From contig NZ_JAIVAC010000001.1 in NCBI RefSeq assembly GCF_020171655.1, positions 1 through 64,000 on the forward strand: a stretch of DNA of 64,000 nucleotides. The letters are read 5' to 3'. This stretch comes from Exiguobacterium aestuarii (lineage in GTDB: Bacteria > Bacillota > Bacilli > Exiguobacteriales > Exiguobacteriaceae). A model generated the notes under the pieces. That model made no database searches. It saw only the letters and a program-made list of their open reading frames with translations, and was not told where the DNA came from. Below, in pieces: positions 25,989 through 33,806 of this stretch. A program made the translations under genes and the position numbers. The stretch's first letter is position 1. Each line of letters opens with the position of its first letter.

Positions 25989-26912
25989 TTATAACGAACT
26001 TTTGTTCGTTTTTTTAGATTTTTGTTTCGTTTTATTCTTTGATGAAGTGGTTTGATTCGGGAATTGTAACAACGAACCAATCCAATTCTTCCGTTTCAAC
26101 CATACTTGAATGATAAGAGTGAAGAATAGAATCATTAACCAGGCGAACGCGTAACCAAACGGCCAATCCAGTTCAGGCATTGCTTTAAAGTTCATTCCCC
26201 ATACGGCACCGAACGCGACGACAGGGGTCGTAAGTGCTGTGAAGACGGTGAGTGCCTTCATGATTTCATTTCCCCGAAAGTTAGAAAGTGTCGAGGCGAG
26301 GTCTGTCATCGCGATGACGTCACCTTGATAATGATTGATGAGCGTCAATAGTCGACTGACTCGATAATCCGCGAGTTGGTAAGGTCTCAACGTTTGTAGG
26401 TCGATATCGAGAAAGGCCTCACGTCCTGCCATGACGAGTTCTTTATAGGGAGTGACGGTGTCGGACCAACGTTCGATTTCACTCCGAAGACCAAAGATTT
26501 CATTCATGAACGTGGCAGGAACTTGTCCTGCCATTTCTCGCTGTGCCACGAGAAGTCGTTCTTCGAATTCATCGATTCCGTGAAAGTAATTGTTCATCCG
26601 TTCGGCAAGCAATTCATAGAACGCTTCAATCGGTGAGTTGCAGTCTTTCGCAAGGACCGATTCGTGATGCAAATCGTCAAATCCAATTGTCCATAAAAAA
26701 TCAGGACCGATAAAATAGTGCCCGATTTTCTGCGGCTCACGTTCTAACTGCTCGTAGTCGAGTGTGAGTGACCCGTACATATAACCATCCTCGACCACGA
26801 TTTTTGTGACGCTTGCGGTCGTCAACTGCTCGAGCCAATACGTATAGGCCGGTGCATATCGAGAATCTACTTCCACATAATCCTCGGGGCGCGTGTACCA
26901 ATCCCATTCCAT
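25989..26912 (-). CDS. CorA-type divalent cation transporter
   Basis: The C-terminal GMN signature (WGMNFKAMPEL, near residues 240-250) between two membrane helices identifies the CorA superfamily, which moves Mg2+, Co2+ or similar ions as a pentamer. The N-terminal 220 residues form the cytoplasmic funnel with long helices. A Lys/Ser-rich tail follows the last helix. The usual MPEL follows GMN, as in true CorA proteins. The product is 307 aa. Shine-Dalgarno TGGAGGAA precedes the ATG. The gene overlaps the dinB promoter at its 3' end. Confidence 0.88.
   Translation of the reverse strand: MEWDWYTRPEDYVEVDSRYAPAYTYWLEQLTTASVTKIVVEDGYMYGSLTLDYEQLEREPQKIGHYFIGPDFLWTIGFDDLHHESVLAKDCNSPIEAFYELLAERMNNYFHGIDEFEERLLVAQREMAGQVPATFMNEIFGLRSEIERWSDTVTPYKELVMAGREAFLDIDLQTLRPYQLADYRVSRLLTLINHYQGDVIAMTDLASTLSNFRGNEIMKALTVFTALTTPVVAFGAVWGMNFKAMPELDWPFGYAFAWLMILFFTLIIQVWLKRKNWIGSLLQFPNQTTSSKNKTKQKSKKTNKSSL
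25993..26010 (-). promoter_or_regulatory. LexA (DinR) SOS box of dinB
   Basis: An 18-bp perfect inverted repeat AACGAAC-TTTT-GTTCGTT contains the CGAAC-N4-GTTCG core known for Bacillus LexA. On the minus strand it is followed directly by TATAAT, so it fills the spacer of the dinB promoter. It lies within the last codons of the upstream corA-type gene. Confidence 0.82.
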
Positions 26913-27026
26913 TGTCTATTCCTCCAATTCGCTATAGTAGTAGTATTCCCAAATTGTCAGGAATGTTGGCATCTGTCGCAAAGTTTCGATAAGATGAAGG
27001 TACTGAACAAGAGAGAGGTGCTTTCA

Positions 27027-27953
27027 TTGACGACAAAAATCGGTCAGCTCAAAGTGGGCGACACGCTAGACCAATATGTCATGATCAAACAATCGTATAA
27101 GGGACTTGCCGGGAACGGAAAGCCTTATTTAACATTAATCCTTTGCGACGAGAGTGGCGAAATCGAAACGAAATTATGGGATAGTTCGGATACCGAAAAG
27201 TATGCGACGAAAAAAATCGTCCATGCGGCCGGTGAAGTGATGGACTATCGTGGACGGACGCAATTGAAGTTGAAGCAAATTTCAATCATCGAGCAAGAAG
27301 TCGATATCGCTCCGTACGTTCGGTCGGCGCCGATTCCGAAATCGGAACTTGAAACGACAATCCGTGGGTTCATCACGTCACTTCAACACGATGAGATTCG
27401 TCGTCTCGTTGAAGAAGTCGTCAATCGTCACGAAGAGGCATATTTCACGTATCCGGCTGCTGTGCGACATCATCACGCAGTCTATTCCGGACTCGCATTC
27501 CACGTTATGTCGATGCTGAAGCTTGCGGACACGATGTGTGACCTGTATCCATCGTTGAACCGAGACCTGTTGATTGCAGGAGTGATCTTGCATGACTTGG
27601 CGAAAGTCATCGAGTTATCGGATGCAATTACCCCAGAGTATACGCTTGAAGGAAAGTTGCTCGGCCATCTCTCACTCATGGCATCTGAACTAGAAGTCGT
27701 CTCACGTGAGCTCGGGACGGACCGAGAAGTGACAACGTTGTTGCAACATCTCGTCTTAAGTCATCATGGGAAACCGGAGTGGGGATCGGCGAATACGCCA
27801 CAACTCCCTGAAGCGGAGATGTTATTCTTCATCGACAACATCGACGCGCGGATGAACATGTTCGAGAAAGCGTATGAAGGTGTCGAGCCGGGTACGTTTA
27901 CGGAGCGTGTCATGGCACTCGATAACCGTGCCTTCTATCGTCCAAAGTTATAA
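27027..27953 (+). CDS. yhaM: 3'-5' exoribonuclease YhaM
   Basis: YhaM trims RNA 3' ends and can also cut single-stranded DNA. It joins an N-terminal OB-fold (about residues 10-95: YLTLILCDESGEIETKLWD) to an HD phosphohydrolase domain whose metal ligands are in HHHAVYSGLAFHV and LHDLAKV. TTG 27027 is preferred because GAGAGGTG lies 6-8 nt upstream, giving 308 aa, close to Bacillus YhaM. The in-frame ATG at 26994 has no ribosome site. It is monocistronic and convergent with prsA. Confidence 0.93.
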   Translation: MTTKIGQLKVGDTLDQYVMIKQSYKGLAGNGKPYLTLILCDESGEIETKLWDSSDTEKYATKKIVHAAGEVMDYRGRTQLKLKQISIIEQEVDIAPYVRSAPIPKSELETTIRGFITSLQHDEIRRLVEEVVNRHEEAYFTYPAAVRHHHAVYSGLAFHVMSMLKLADTMCDLYPSLNRDLLIAGVILHDLAKVIELSDAITPEYTLEGKLLGHLSLMASELEVVSRELGTDREVTTLLQHLVLSHHGKPEWGSANTPQLPEAEMLFFIDNIDARMNMFEKAYEGVEPGTFTERVMALDNRAFYRPKL

Positions 27954-27962
27954 TATGTCCAT

Positions 27963-27997
27963 AAAAAAATGGCGCTCCATTACGGAGTGCCATTTTT
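27963..27997. terminator. Bidirectional terminator between yhaM and prsA
   Basis: Stem AAAATGGCGCTCC/GGAGTGCCATTTT with flanking A and T runs. Confidence 0.9.
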
Positions 27998-28000
27998 GTC

Positions 28001-28990
28001 TTATTGTTCAGTCGACTCTTCAGAAGACTCGTCTGCGTTTTTGATTGCTTCTTTGACAGCGTCAAATTGTTGCTCTGCTTTTGCATCTTTTACGTCAACG
28101 TTGTATTTTTCAATCAACTCCGCGTAAATTTTGTTTGCATCGACAGAAGCTGATTTTTCTGTTGCTAACTCTTCACGAATACGGTCTTTCTCGTCTTCGA
28201 GTTTCAAGTCTTTCTCTTTACGGTCTGTCACTTTAATGACGTGGAAACCGAATTGCGATTGGATTGGCTCAGAGACTTTTCCAACCACGTCTTCTTTGAA
28301 TGCATATTCTTCGAATTCAGGTACCATCGTGCCTGTAGAGAAGTAACCGAGTTCTCCACCTTTTTCACCAGAACCTGTATCTGTTGATTTTTCTTTCGCG
28401 AGTTCAGCGAAGTCTGCACCGTCATTCAACTGTTTAATGATGTCTTGTGCTTCTTCTTCTGATTCGACGAGGATGTGGCTAGCTTCCACTTCCACGTTTT
28501 CTTTTGCGAACTGTGCTTCAACTTCTTCATCCGTCACGTCGACAAGTTCAGATTTTGCTGCGTCGACAAGCATTTGTCCGCGAAGCGCTTCTTTGAACTC
28601 TTCTGTGCCGCTCATGCCGGCTTGTTGAATCGCTTGTTCGAATTCTTCTTTTGAGTTGAATTGTTCTTCTGTCTTGCTGAACTCTTCATCTACTTTTTCT
28701 TGCTCGACTTGATCACCATATTCTTTTTCAAGAAGTGCATTCATCGTCTCTTGGAATGCGAGTTGTGGCACCATGCGGTCGTAACTCATGTCCGCGATTT
28801 CACCGCGTGTGATTTCGCCGCCTTTATATGTGACGACTGCTGAATTATCTGATTCTACGCCGCCTGCGTTTGTCGCTGCGTATGTGCCGCCAGCACCGAT
28901 GATCAGTGCGAGTGCAGATGCACCGACGAGAGCGCCGGTTGAGAATTTTTTATCTTGCTTTTTTGGTTCGTTTGTCATTCCGTTTGACAT
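28001..28990 (-). CDS. prsA: Foldase PrsA, TM-anchored or secreted form
   Basis: A parvulin-type peptidyl-prolyl isomerase that helps exported proteins fold outside the membrane. The PPIase domain lies at about residues 165-260 (EASHILVESEEEAQ, GGELGYFSTGTMVPEFE, QFGFHVIKV), flanked by acidic helical regions. Unlike typical PrsA, there is no lipobox: the protein contains no cysteine. Instead a hydrophobic segment GALVGASALALIIGAGGTYA follows a charged N-terminus, either as an uncleaved anchor or a signal peptide cut after TYA. GGGGTGG precedes ATG 28990. The product is 329 aa. Context yhaM-prsA-yhaI-hpr supports prsA. Confidence 0.88.
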   Translation of the reverse strand: MSNGMTNEPKKQDKKFSTGALVGASALALIIGAGGTYAATNAGGVESDNSAVVTYKGGEITRGEIADMSYDRMVPQLAFQETMNALLEKEYGDQVEQEKVDEEFSKTEEQFNSKEEFEQAIQQAGMSGTEEFKEALRGQMLVDAAKSELVDVTDEEVEAQFAKENVEVEASHILVESEEEAQDIIKQLNDGADFAELAKEKSTDTGSGEKGGELGYFSTGTMVPEFEEYAFKEDVVGKVSEPIQSQFGFHVIKVTDRKEKDLKLEDEKDRIREELATEKSASVDANKIYAELIEKYNVDVKDAKAEQQFDAVKEAIKNADESSEESTEQ

Positions 28991-29143
28991 GTATTCCACC
29001 CCTAATAATTCTTTAAAGTTTCTAAGTCCGACTATATCACATTTTCCTAATCATGACAGCTGTTCTCTTGTCTGTACAGTATCATAGCACACAATCCTGT
29101 CGTATAATGATGTAATAGAATGTGAAATGATGGGGTGAGGGTA

Positions 29144-29482
29144 GTGTCACTAGAAGAGAAGGTCGAGCATTTATCATATCAGATGAAGATCTTACTCGAG
29201 ATTGTTGATTGGACGGACCGTCCGTTTGAATATGAAGTGATTCGAGCGAACTTGACGAAGCAGGACGTAGAGGCGTTTTATCAGTTGCTTGAGGATATTC
29301 GGGCACGACAAAACGAGCAAATGCGCTATGGGTTTACGTCCATAGAACCGTTGCTCGTCCATTTTGTGGGTATGTTAGATTCAAGGCTAGACGTGAAAAC
29401 GATTCTTGGGGCATGCGTCCGTCAAGGAATCGAGTTAGACGTCACAGAGCCACTCTATCGGCAGGTTAGGCTTCTTGACTGA
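29144..29482 (+). CDS. yhaI: YhaI-like protein (DUF1878)
   Basis: A small helical protein of 112 aa. The start [19 protein letters not shown] and the pattern PF...I.A.LTK.....F...L follow the Bacillus YhaI group, as I recall it, and the neighbours prsA and hpr are the same. Function is unknown. GTG 29144 was chosen because GGGG lies 8 nt upstream; the in-frame GTG at 29135 is within the ribosome site. The last 17 nt overlap the end of hpr on the opposite strand. Confidence 0.75.
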   Translation: MSLEEKVEHLSYQMKILLEIVDWTDRPFEYEVIRANLTKQDVEAFYQLLEDIRARQNEQMRYGFTSIEPLLVHFVGMLDSRLDVKTILGACVRQGIELDVTEPLYRQVRLLD

Positions 29483-30029
29483 GTTCATCCTCATCAGGAC
29501 GTCTGCCTGCCTCTTCTGTGATCATTTTTGATGTTTCAGCAAAGATATCCATGAAGTTGTCCCCATATAAACGACGCACGATGGCCGTCATGTCTGTTAA
29601 GTCAGGGAACTTGCCATAAAGTTCTTGGAGCGGAAGAGAAGCGCGGAATACGCCGTTTCCTTCTGGATCAAACGCGTGAATCGTTTCAAGCAACAACGAT
29701 TCTCCTTCAGGTGTCAATTGGACATACGTGTTTCGCTTGTCCGTCTCTTTTTTCGAAAACGTAAGTAATCCACGATCTTCTAACTTCTTCGAGAAGTTGA
29801 AAGCGGTCGAGACGTGCATGACGCCATATTTTGCAATTTCAGAGATCGATGCGCCGCCTAACGCGTGGGCAATCCATAAGATGTGGTGCTCATTGATGTT
29901 TAAATCAAATGGTTTAATCCAGTTTTGCCAATCTTTTTCGACGGTTTTCCACAAAGCCTTACTCAATTGAATAATTTTGTGGCTATAGAGCATGGCCTCA
30001 GGGCCAGTGAATTCTTTTTCGTGTTCCAT
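29466..30029 (-). CDS. hpr: HTH-type regulator Hpr (ScoC), MarR family
   Basis: A MarR-fold repressor that in Bacillus controls extracellular proteases, peptide transport and sporulation genes. The winged-helix region is at about residues 55-110 ([46 protein letters not shown], shown in parts), and the N-terminal helices ([18 protein letters not shown]) are characteristic of Hpr rather than of generic MarR proteins. The product is 187 aa. AAAGGATGG precedes the ATG. It lies between yhaI and yhaH as in Bacillus. Confidence 0.92.
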   Translation of the reverse strand: MEHEKEFTGPEAMLYSHKIIQLSKALWKTVEKDWQNWIKPFDLNINEHHILWIAHALGGASISEIAKYGVMHVSTAFNFSKKLEDRGLLTFSKKETDKRNTYVQLTPEGESLLLETIHAFDPEGNGVFRASLPLQELYGKFPDLTDMTAIVRRLYGDNFMDIFAETSKMITEEAGRRPDEDELSQEA

Positions 30030-30090
30030 TTCGATCCATCCTTTCCGGATAAAAAATCAAAAGTAATCGACGGACGATGACCTCAAACAC

Positions 30091-30447
30091 TCACTGTGTT
30101 TGATTGACAGTGTTGTCAGTCATAGCAGACTGTACGTTCGAGAGTTCCTGAAGGTTCCCTTGAATTCGCTCGACTGAAGGCTGAATGTCTTGTTGATAGC
30201 GTTCGACTTCGGCTTTCACTTGATCAGTCAATTCTTTTCCTTGCAGTTTCCCTGCGGCGGCAACTTGCGATGCATGTTTCGCCACATTCCCAAATTGTTC
30301 TTTTAGCGTAGTGATTGTGGATGCTCGATGTTGTTGAGCAGCAGCATCGTTTGCGGTACCTCTCGCCAGTTTTTTAAACGTGGCAACTCCTAAAAATGCT
30401 AAAATAAAGCCGAAAGCAATCCAATCTCGACGTTGGCGACTCGACAA
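30091..30447 (-). CDS. yhaH: YhaH-like YtxH-domain protein
   Basis: The 118-aa protein has one membrane segment at about residues 8-24 (WIAFGFILAFLGVATF) followed by a long, Gln/Ala-rich helical tail with coiled-coil character, the layout of YtxH/YhaH stress-associated proteins. The start is TTG 30447 with GAGGAGGGG upstream. It lies 60 nt upstream of hpr on the same strand. Function is unknown. Confidence 0.72.
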   Translation of the reverse strand: MSSRQRRDWIAFGFILAFLGVATFKKLARGTANDAAAQQHRASTITTLKEQFGNVAKHASQVAAAGKLQGKELTDQVKAEVERYQQDIQPSVERIQGNLQELSNVQSAMTDNTVNQTQ

Positions 30448-30542
30448 AACATTCCCCTCCTCAAGCTCGGATAATCCGAATTACATTCTTTTCATATTAT
30501 TTTACCAAAAAAGAGTGATTAAAAACCTATATCGCAAATAAA

Positions 30543-30557
30543 ATTTTTCAGAACATT
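30543..30557 (+). promoter_or_regulatory. Possible CodY box
   Basis: ATTTTTCAGAACATT matches 13 of 15 positions of the CodY consensus AATTTTCWGAAAATT. It sits 5 bp upstream of the -35 of the gene at 30616 and about 95 bp upstream of yhaH. Confidence 0.35.
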
Positions 30558-30562
30558 CAATT

Positions 30563-30591
30563 TTGACCGAAAAATCATTTTATTTTAAAAT
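30563..30591 (+). promoter_or_regulatory. Sigma-A promoter
   Basis: TTGACC (30563-30568), a 17-bp spacer and TAAAAT (30586-30591) drive the gene at 30616. Confidence 0.78.
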
Positions 30592-30615
30592 ACAGGTAAA
30601 GGAAGGTGATCCTCA

Positions 30616-30951
30616 GTGGAGAAAGCGAAGCGTTGGGTAGATGACATGCTTGACCTGTATCTCGCTGCGAAACGACTGGGAGATGACACTTGGGCCGACT
30701 CCATTATGAACACACTAGAGGCGGGGTATGAAGCGTCGAAACAAACAGAGCAGGCACGCGAAGAATCGATACGAGAAAAACGTATGCTTGAAATAGATAC
30801 CCGTCTAACCGAATTACGAAAAGAATTTGAACAAGCGACATCTGTTAAGACGCGTCAACAGTTATACGAAGTGGCAATCAAACTTCAGGTCGAGCGAGCG
30901 CAATTAGAAGAAGAACGGAAACGTCACCTTGATTCAATCAATCAATCATAA
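30616..30951 (+). CDS. Small coiled-coil protein, unknown
   Basis: A soluble, highly charged 111-aa protein, almost entirely helical. Residues 40-105 show heptad-like spacing (EESIREKRMLEIDTRLTELR, LYEVAIKLQVERAQLEEERK), so a coiled coil is likely. I do not recognise the family. It starts at GTG 30616 with GGAAGGTGAT upstream, has its own consensus promoter, and is convergent with hit, sharing a terminator. No enzyme motif or metal ligand is visible. Confidence 0.7.
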   Translation: MEKAKRWVDDMLDLYLAAKRLGDDTWADSIMNTLEAGYEASKQTEQAREESIREKRMLEIDTRLTELRKEFEQATSVKTRQQLYEVAIKLQVERAQLEEERKRHLDSINQS

Positions 30952-30986
30952 AAAACGAGACCCGTCATCGATTGACGGGTCTCGGT
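30951..30986. terminator. Bidirectional terminator
   Basis: 12-bp stem CGAGACCCGTCA/TGACGGGTCTCG. The minus-strand T run is best, serving hit. Confidence 0.9.
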
Positions 30987-30991
30987 CTGTC

Positions 30992-31420
30992 TTAAACGTG
31001 TGATTGAATATTCGATGCGAGGGTTGTGAGTTCTTCAGATGTGAACGCATCATTTTGTGTAATCCATTTTGCTCCGAATCCATCTTCGTGTCCGAAACGT
31101 GGAATTAAATGAATGTGGAAGTGATAGACCGTTTGTCCGGCAACTTCCTCAGCATTCGACAAGACGTTCATGCCGATTGCCCCTGTTTCGCGTTGAATGG
31201 CCTTCGCGATGGTCGGGACGCGTTTGAAGACGTCCGCTGCGACCTCTTCAGGTAGCTCGTAAACGTTTTTCGCATGATGTTTCGGGATGACGAGCGTGTG
31301 ACCTTTTGTCACTTGCGAGAGGTCGAGGAAAGCGACGACCGCCTCATCTTCATATACCCGATACGACGGGATTTCTTGTTGAGCGATTTTGCAAAAGATA
31401 CAGGTTGGATCGGTATGCAT
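30992..31420 (-). CDS. hit: HIT family hydrolase
   Basis: A histidine-triad nucleotide hydrolase or transferase of 142 aa. The catalytic triad is in HFHIHLIPR near residues 98-106 and an N-terminal CIFCKIAQQEIP gives a CxxC metal site. Substrate is not resolved; relatives act on AMP-lysine or dinucleotide phosphates. GGAGGAATATAG precedes the ATG. In Bacillus hit is likewise divergent from the ecs genes. Confidence 0.94.
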   Translation of the reverse strand: MHTDPTCIFCKIAQQEIPSYRVYEDEAVVAFLDLSQVTKGHTLVIPKHHAKNVYELPEEVAADVFKRVPTIAKAIQRETGAIGMNVLSNAEEVAGQTVYHFHIHLIPRFGHEDGFGAKWITQNDAFTSEELTTLASNIQSHV

Positions 31421-31549
31421 CTATATTCCTCCATTCTAAAAAGTCATTTCTGTTTCATCATACCACGGAAATTCAGGCGCAAGAACGATTGGAAGAGAGA
31501 TTGATTCCTTTTATACTTGAAGTAAGCACTGAAGAAAGGAGGCGAAAAG

Positions 31550-32599
31550 ATGTCGTATACAAGAAGTCGAAAGAAAGAACGTCATTCCAAAATGATTCTT
31601 CTATTATCTATTTTCACTATTTTAGTCGGAGCCATTGTCTTCTATATATATGGATACAAACCAGCGGCGGAGCAAGACAAGATTCACGTCGCATTTAAAG
31701 AGGCCTTATTAGAGGAAGACCGTGCTTTTTTTGAGGAAAAGATAGAATATCAAGGCGAAACGTTAACGCGTGCTGAGGCGTTGCGGTTTATGGGCTGGCT
31801 GAACGATGAAAAATCCATTCGTGGCGATGCCATCGCCGAAGTCGCACAAGATCGTGCGAATCGGACGAAAGGCATGGAAGCGGAAGGACTGTTTCGATTG
31901 ATTGATACAGGTGAAGGGCGCTTTGGCTTTTCAGATTATCGGATTGAGTTATTGCCACAACGAATCGATGTCACTTCAGACGTACCGTTGACGAATATTT
32001 GGGTCGATGGGCAGCGCGTCGGTCGGATTGATGAAGCGAACGGACGATTCACGTTCGAGAAGATGCCAGGAAGTTATGATGTGAAGGCGGTCGCCGTGGC
32101 GAATGGTGAGACGGTGTCCGAAACAGAGACGATTCAATTAACATCTCCTGAATCGCTCGAGTATGCATTGATGCCGGAATCGAGTGAAGCGATTGCGGGA
32201 CAGTTCGATTTGAAGCGGGCAGAGTTGATTGAGATCGAAGTAGAAGCGCAAACCGGTCATCCGTTAGAAACGATTGATTCGTTGATTGGACAATCGGAAG
32301 GAAAGGTTCAAGAAACGTTAGGAGAGCCAGATGGGAAACGTGACGATGAATGGGATTATGAGCGATTGACTGTCGTGTTTGAAAAGGGAGACGTGCAGTC
32401 AGTTTTAATCGATCTTGATAAACGACCAGACGACTTGATTGCATTACTCGGCGAACCAAATGAAAAGACAGAACACAAACTCGGAACAGAGTGGGATTAC
32501 GGTCAATCTTTCTTCGAATCATTCTTCACGTTCTTTGGTCTTGAAACGGAGAAGCAGTTTATTGAAAAAAATGACGCGATGTATTTATTGATCCAATGA
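31550..32599 (+). CDS. TcaA-like membrane-anchored protein
   Basis: A short basic cytoplasmic N-terminus (MSYTRSRKKERHSK), one membrane helix (about residues 16-36) and a large outer part of about 310 aa. Residues 40-100 (FKEALLEEDRAFFEEKIEYQ...EALRFMGWL) and 150-200 (SDVPLTNIWVDGQRVGRID, FEKMPGSYDVKAVAV) resemble the second and third domains of TcaA/YvbJ proteins, but the N-terminal zinc ribbon is missing. A repeated DE(G)..WDY pattern near 285-330 is a distinct module. A cell-envelope role is likely; exact function unknown. AAAGGAGGCG precedes the ATG. Confidence 0.6.
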   Translation: MSYTRSRKKERHSKMILLLSIFTILVGAIVFYIYGYKPAAEQDKIHVAFKEALLEEDRAFFEEKIEYQGETLTRAEALRFMGWLNDEKSIRGDAIAEVAQDRANRTKGMEAEGLFRLIDTGEGRFGFSDYRIELLPQRIDVTSDVPLTNIWVDGQRVGRIDEANGRFTFEKMPGSYDVKAVAVANGETVSETETIQLTSPESLEYALMPESSEAIAGQFDLKRAELIEIEVEAQTGHPLETIDSLIGQSEGKVQETLGEPDGKRDDEWDYERLTVVFEKGDVQSVLIDLDKRPDDLIALLGEPNEKTEHKLGTEWDYGQSFFESFFTFFGLETEKQFIEKNDAMYLLIQ

Positions 32600-32602
32600 A
32601 AA

Positions 32603-32636
32603 AAGAGGGACATTCCATTTTGGAAGCCCCTCCTGT
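32603..32636 (+). terminator. Weak terminator-like hairpin
   Basis: GAGGG...CCCTC with an inner TTCC/GGAA stem after the gene ending at 32599. The T tract is poor. Confidence 0.4.
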
Positions 32637-32646
32637 ACATAAATAA

Positions 32647-32901
32647 TTACTTTTTACGCATTGATTTCATGACGAACGATACAATCAAAATAAGGATAAT
32701 CGCACCGATAAGAGCTGGGATAATCGCGATATCCGCTACGATTGGTCCGAAATCACCGAAGATGAGTCCACCCAACCAAGCACCGATAATCCCCGCGATG
32801 ATGTTACCAATGATTCCACCTGGTACGTCTTTACCTAGAATTAATCCTGCTAACCAACCGATGATACCCCCGATAATCAAATAAAGAATAAACCCCATCA
32901 T
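32647..32901 (-). CDS. GlsB/YeaQ/YmgE family membrane protein
   Basis: An 84-aa glycine-rich protein with three membrane segments (about 3-20, 28-48, 55-78). The pattern GGIIGWLAGLILG, IIGNIIAGIIGAWLGG is diagnostic for this transglycosylase-associated stress protein family, whose biochemical role is not settled. AGGAGAA precedes the ATG. The 5' region carries a 10-bp inverted repeat. Confidence 0.9.
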   Translation of the reverse strand: MMGFILYLIIGGIIGWLAGLILGKDVPGGIIGNIIAGIIGAWLGGLIFGDFGPIVADIAIIPALIGAIILILIVSFVMKSMRKK

Positions 32902-32923
32902 TCATTTCTCCTTCCTCTGTTTG

Positions 32924-32960
32924 CCCATTGTTCTTTTCAACGATTTTGTGGAACAATGGG
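32924..32960. repeat. 10-bp inverted repeat upstream of the GlsB-type gene
   Basis: CCCATTGTTC and GAACAATGGG are separated by 17 nt. The repeat would be in the 5' leader or promoter of the gene starting at 32901, and about 110 bp before ecsA. Confidence 0.75.
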
Positions 32961-33068
32961 AGTATTGATGTTTTATTTTAAAATGCCTTACAGTTCAGAT
33001 TATTCCCATGTGACAACATTTAAAACATATACCACGAAAAAAAGTTGAAAATGAAAGGTGTGGTTTTC

Positions 33069-33806
33069 ATGCTGCACGTCGATCGATTGAACGGCGGATA
33101 TATCGGAAAGCAAGTTTTGCACGACGTTTCGTTTGAAGTGAAAAAAGGAGAGCTCGTTGGGTTGATAGGGCTAAATGGAGCTGGAAAATCGACGACGATC
33201 AAACACATTTTGGGTCTCTTGTCACCACTATCCGGAAAAATCGAAATTGATGGAGAAACATTAGAGTCTTCAGAAAAAAGGTATCGTAAGAAAGTAAGTT
33301 ACATACCGGAGACACCGATTTTATACGAGACGTTAACCTTACAAGAACACATTGAGTTGATGGGGAAAGCATATGACGTAAGTCCTGAAGAATTGACCGA
33401 ACGAACGAAGCGTTTAGCAAAAGAAATGCGAATGGAAAAACAACTTACTTGGTTCCCGTCCGTCTTTTCAAAAGGGATGCGACAAAAGGCGATGATCTTA
33501 TGCGCCCTTGTGACGAAGACGCCGCTCCTCATCGTCGATGAGCCGTTCGTCGGTCTTGATCCACTAGCGATTCGTCAGTTGCTCCAACTGTTTGATGAGT
33601 ACAAACAAGACTGTGCGATTTTGATGTCGACCCATATTCTTGAAACAGCGGAGCGGCATTGCGACCGTTTCGTCTTCCTTCATCAAGGTGTCGTCATTGC
33701 GAACGGGACGGCCGCACAGTTGCGAGACAAGTATCAATTGTCACCTGATGCGACACTTGATGACATTTATGTAGAGGCGATTGCGTCGGAGGAACGGTCG
33801 TCATGA
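33069..33806 (+). CDS. ecsA: ABC transporter ATP-binding protein EcsA
   Basis: ATPase of the Ecs exporter, which affects secretion, competence and intramembrane proteolysis in Bacillus. Walker A GLNGAGKSTT (Lys40), Walker B LLIVDEP and the H-loop STH are present. The signature is the divergent FSKGMRQK rather than LSGGQ, as in related EcsA-type ATPases. ATG 33069 was chosen because AAAGGTG lies 8 nt upstream, giving 245 aa; an in-frame ATG at 33045 overlaps no ribosome site. Coupled to ecsB by a 4-nt overlap. Confidence 0.93.
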   Translation: MLHVDRLNGGYIGKQVLHDVSFEVKKGELVGLIGLNGAGKSTTIKHILGLLSPLSGKIEIDGETLESSEKRYRKKVSYIPETPILYETLTLQEHIELMGKAYDVSPEELTERTKRLAKEMRMEKQLTWFPSVFSKGMRQKAMILCALVTKTPLLIVDEPFVGLDPLAIRQLLQLFDEYKQDCAILMSTHILETAERHCDRFVFLHQGVVIANGTAAQLRDKYQLSPDATLDDIYVEAIASEERSS

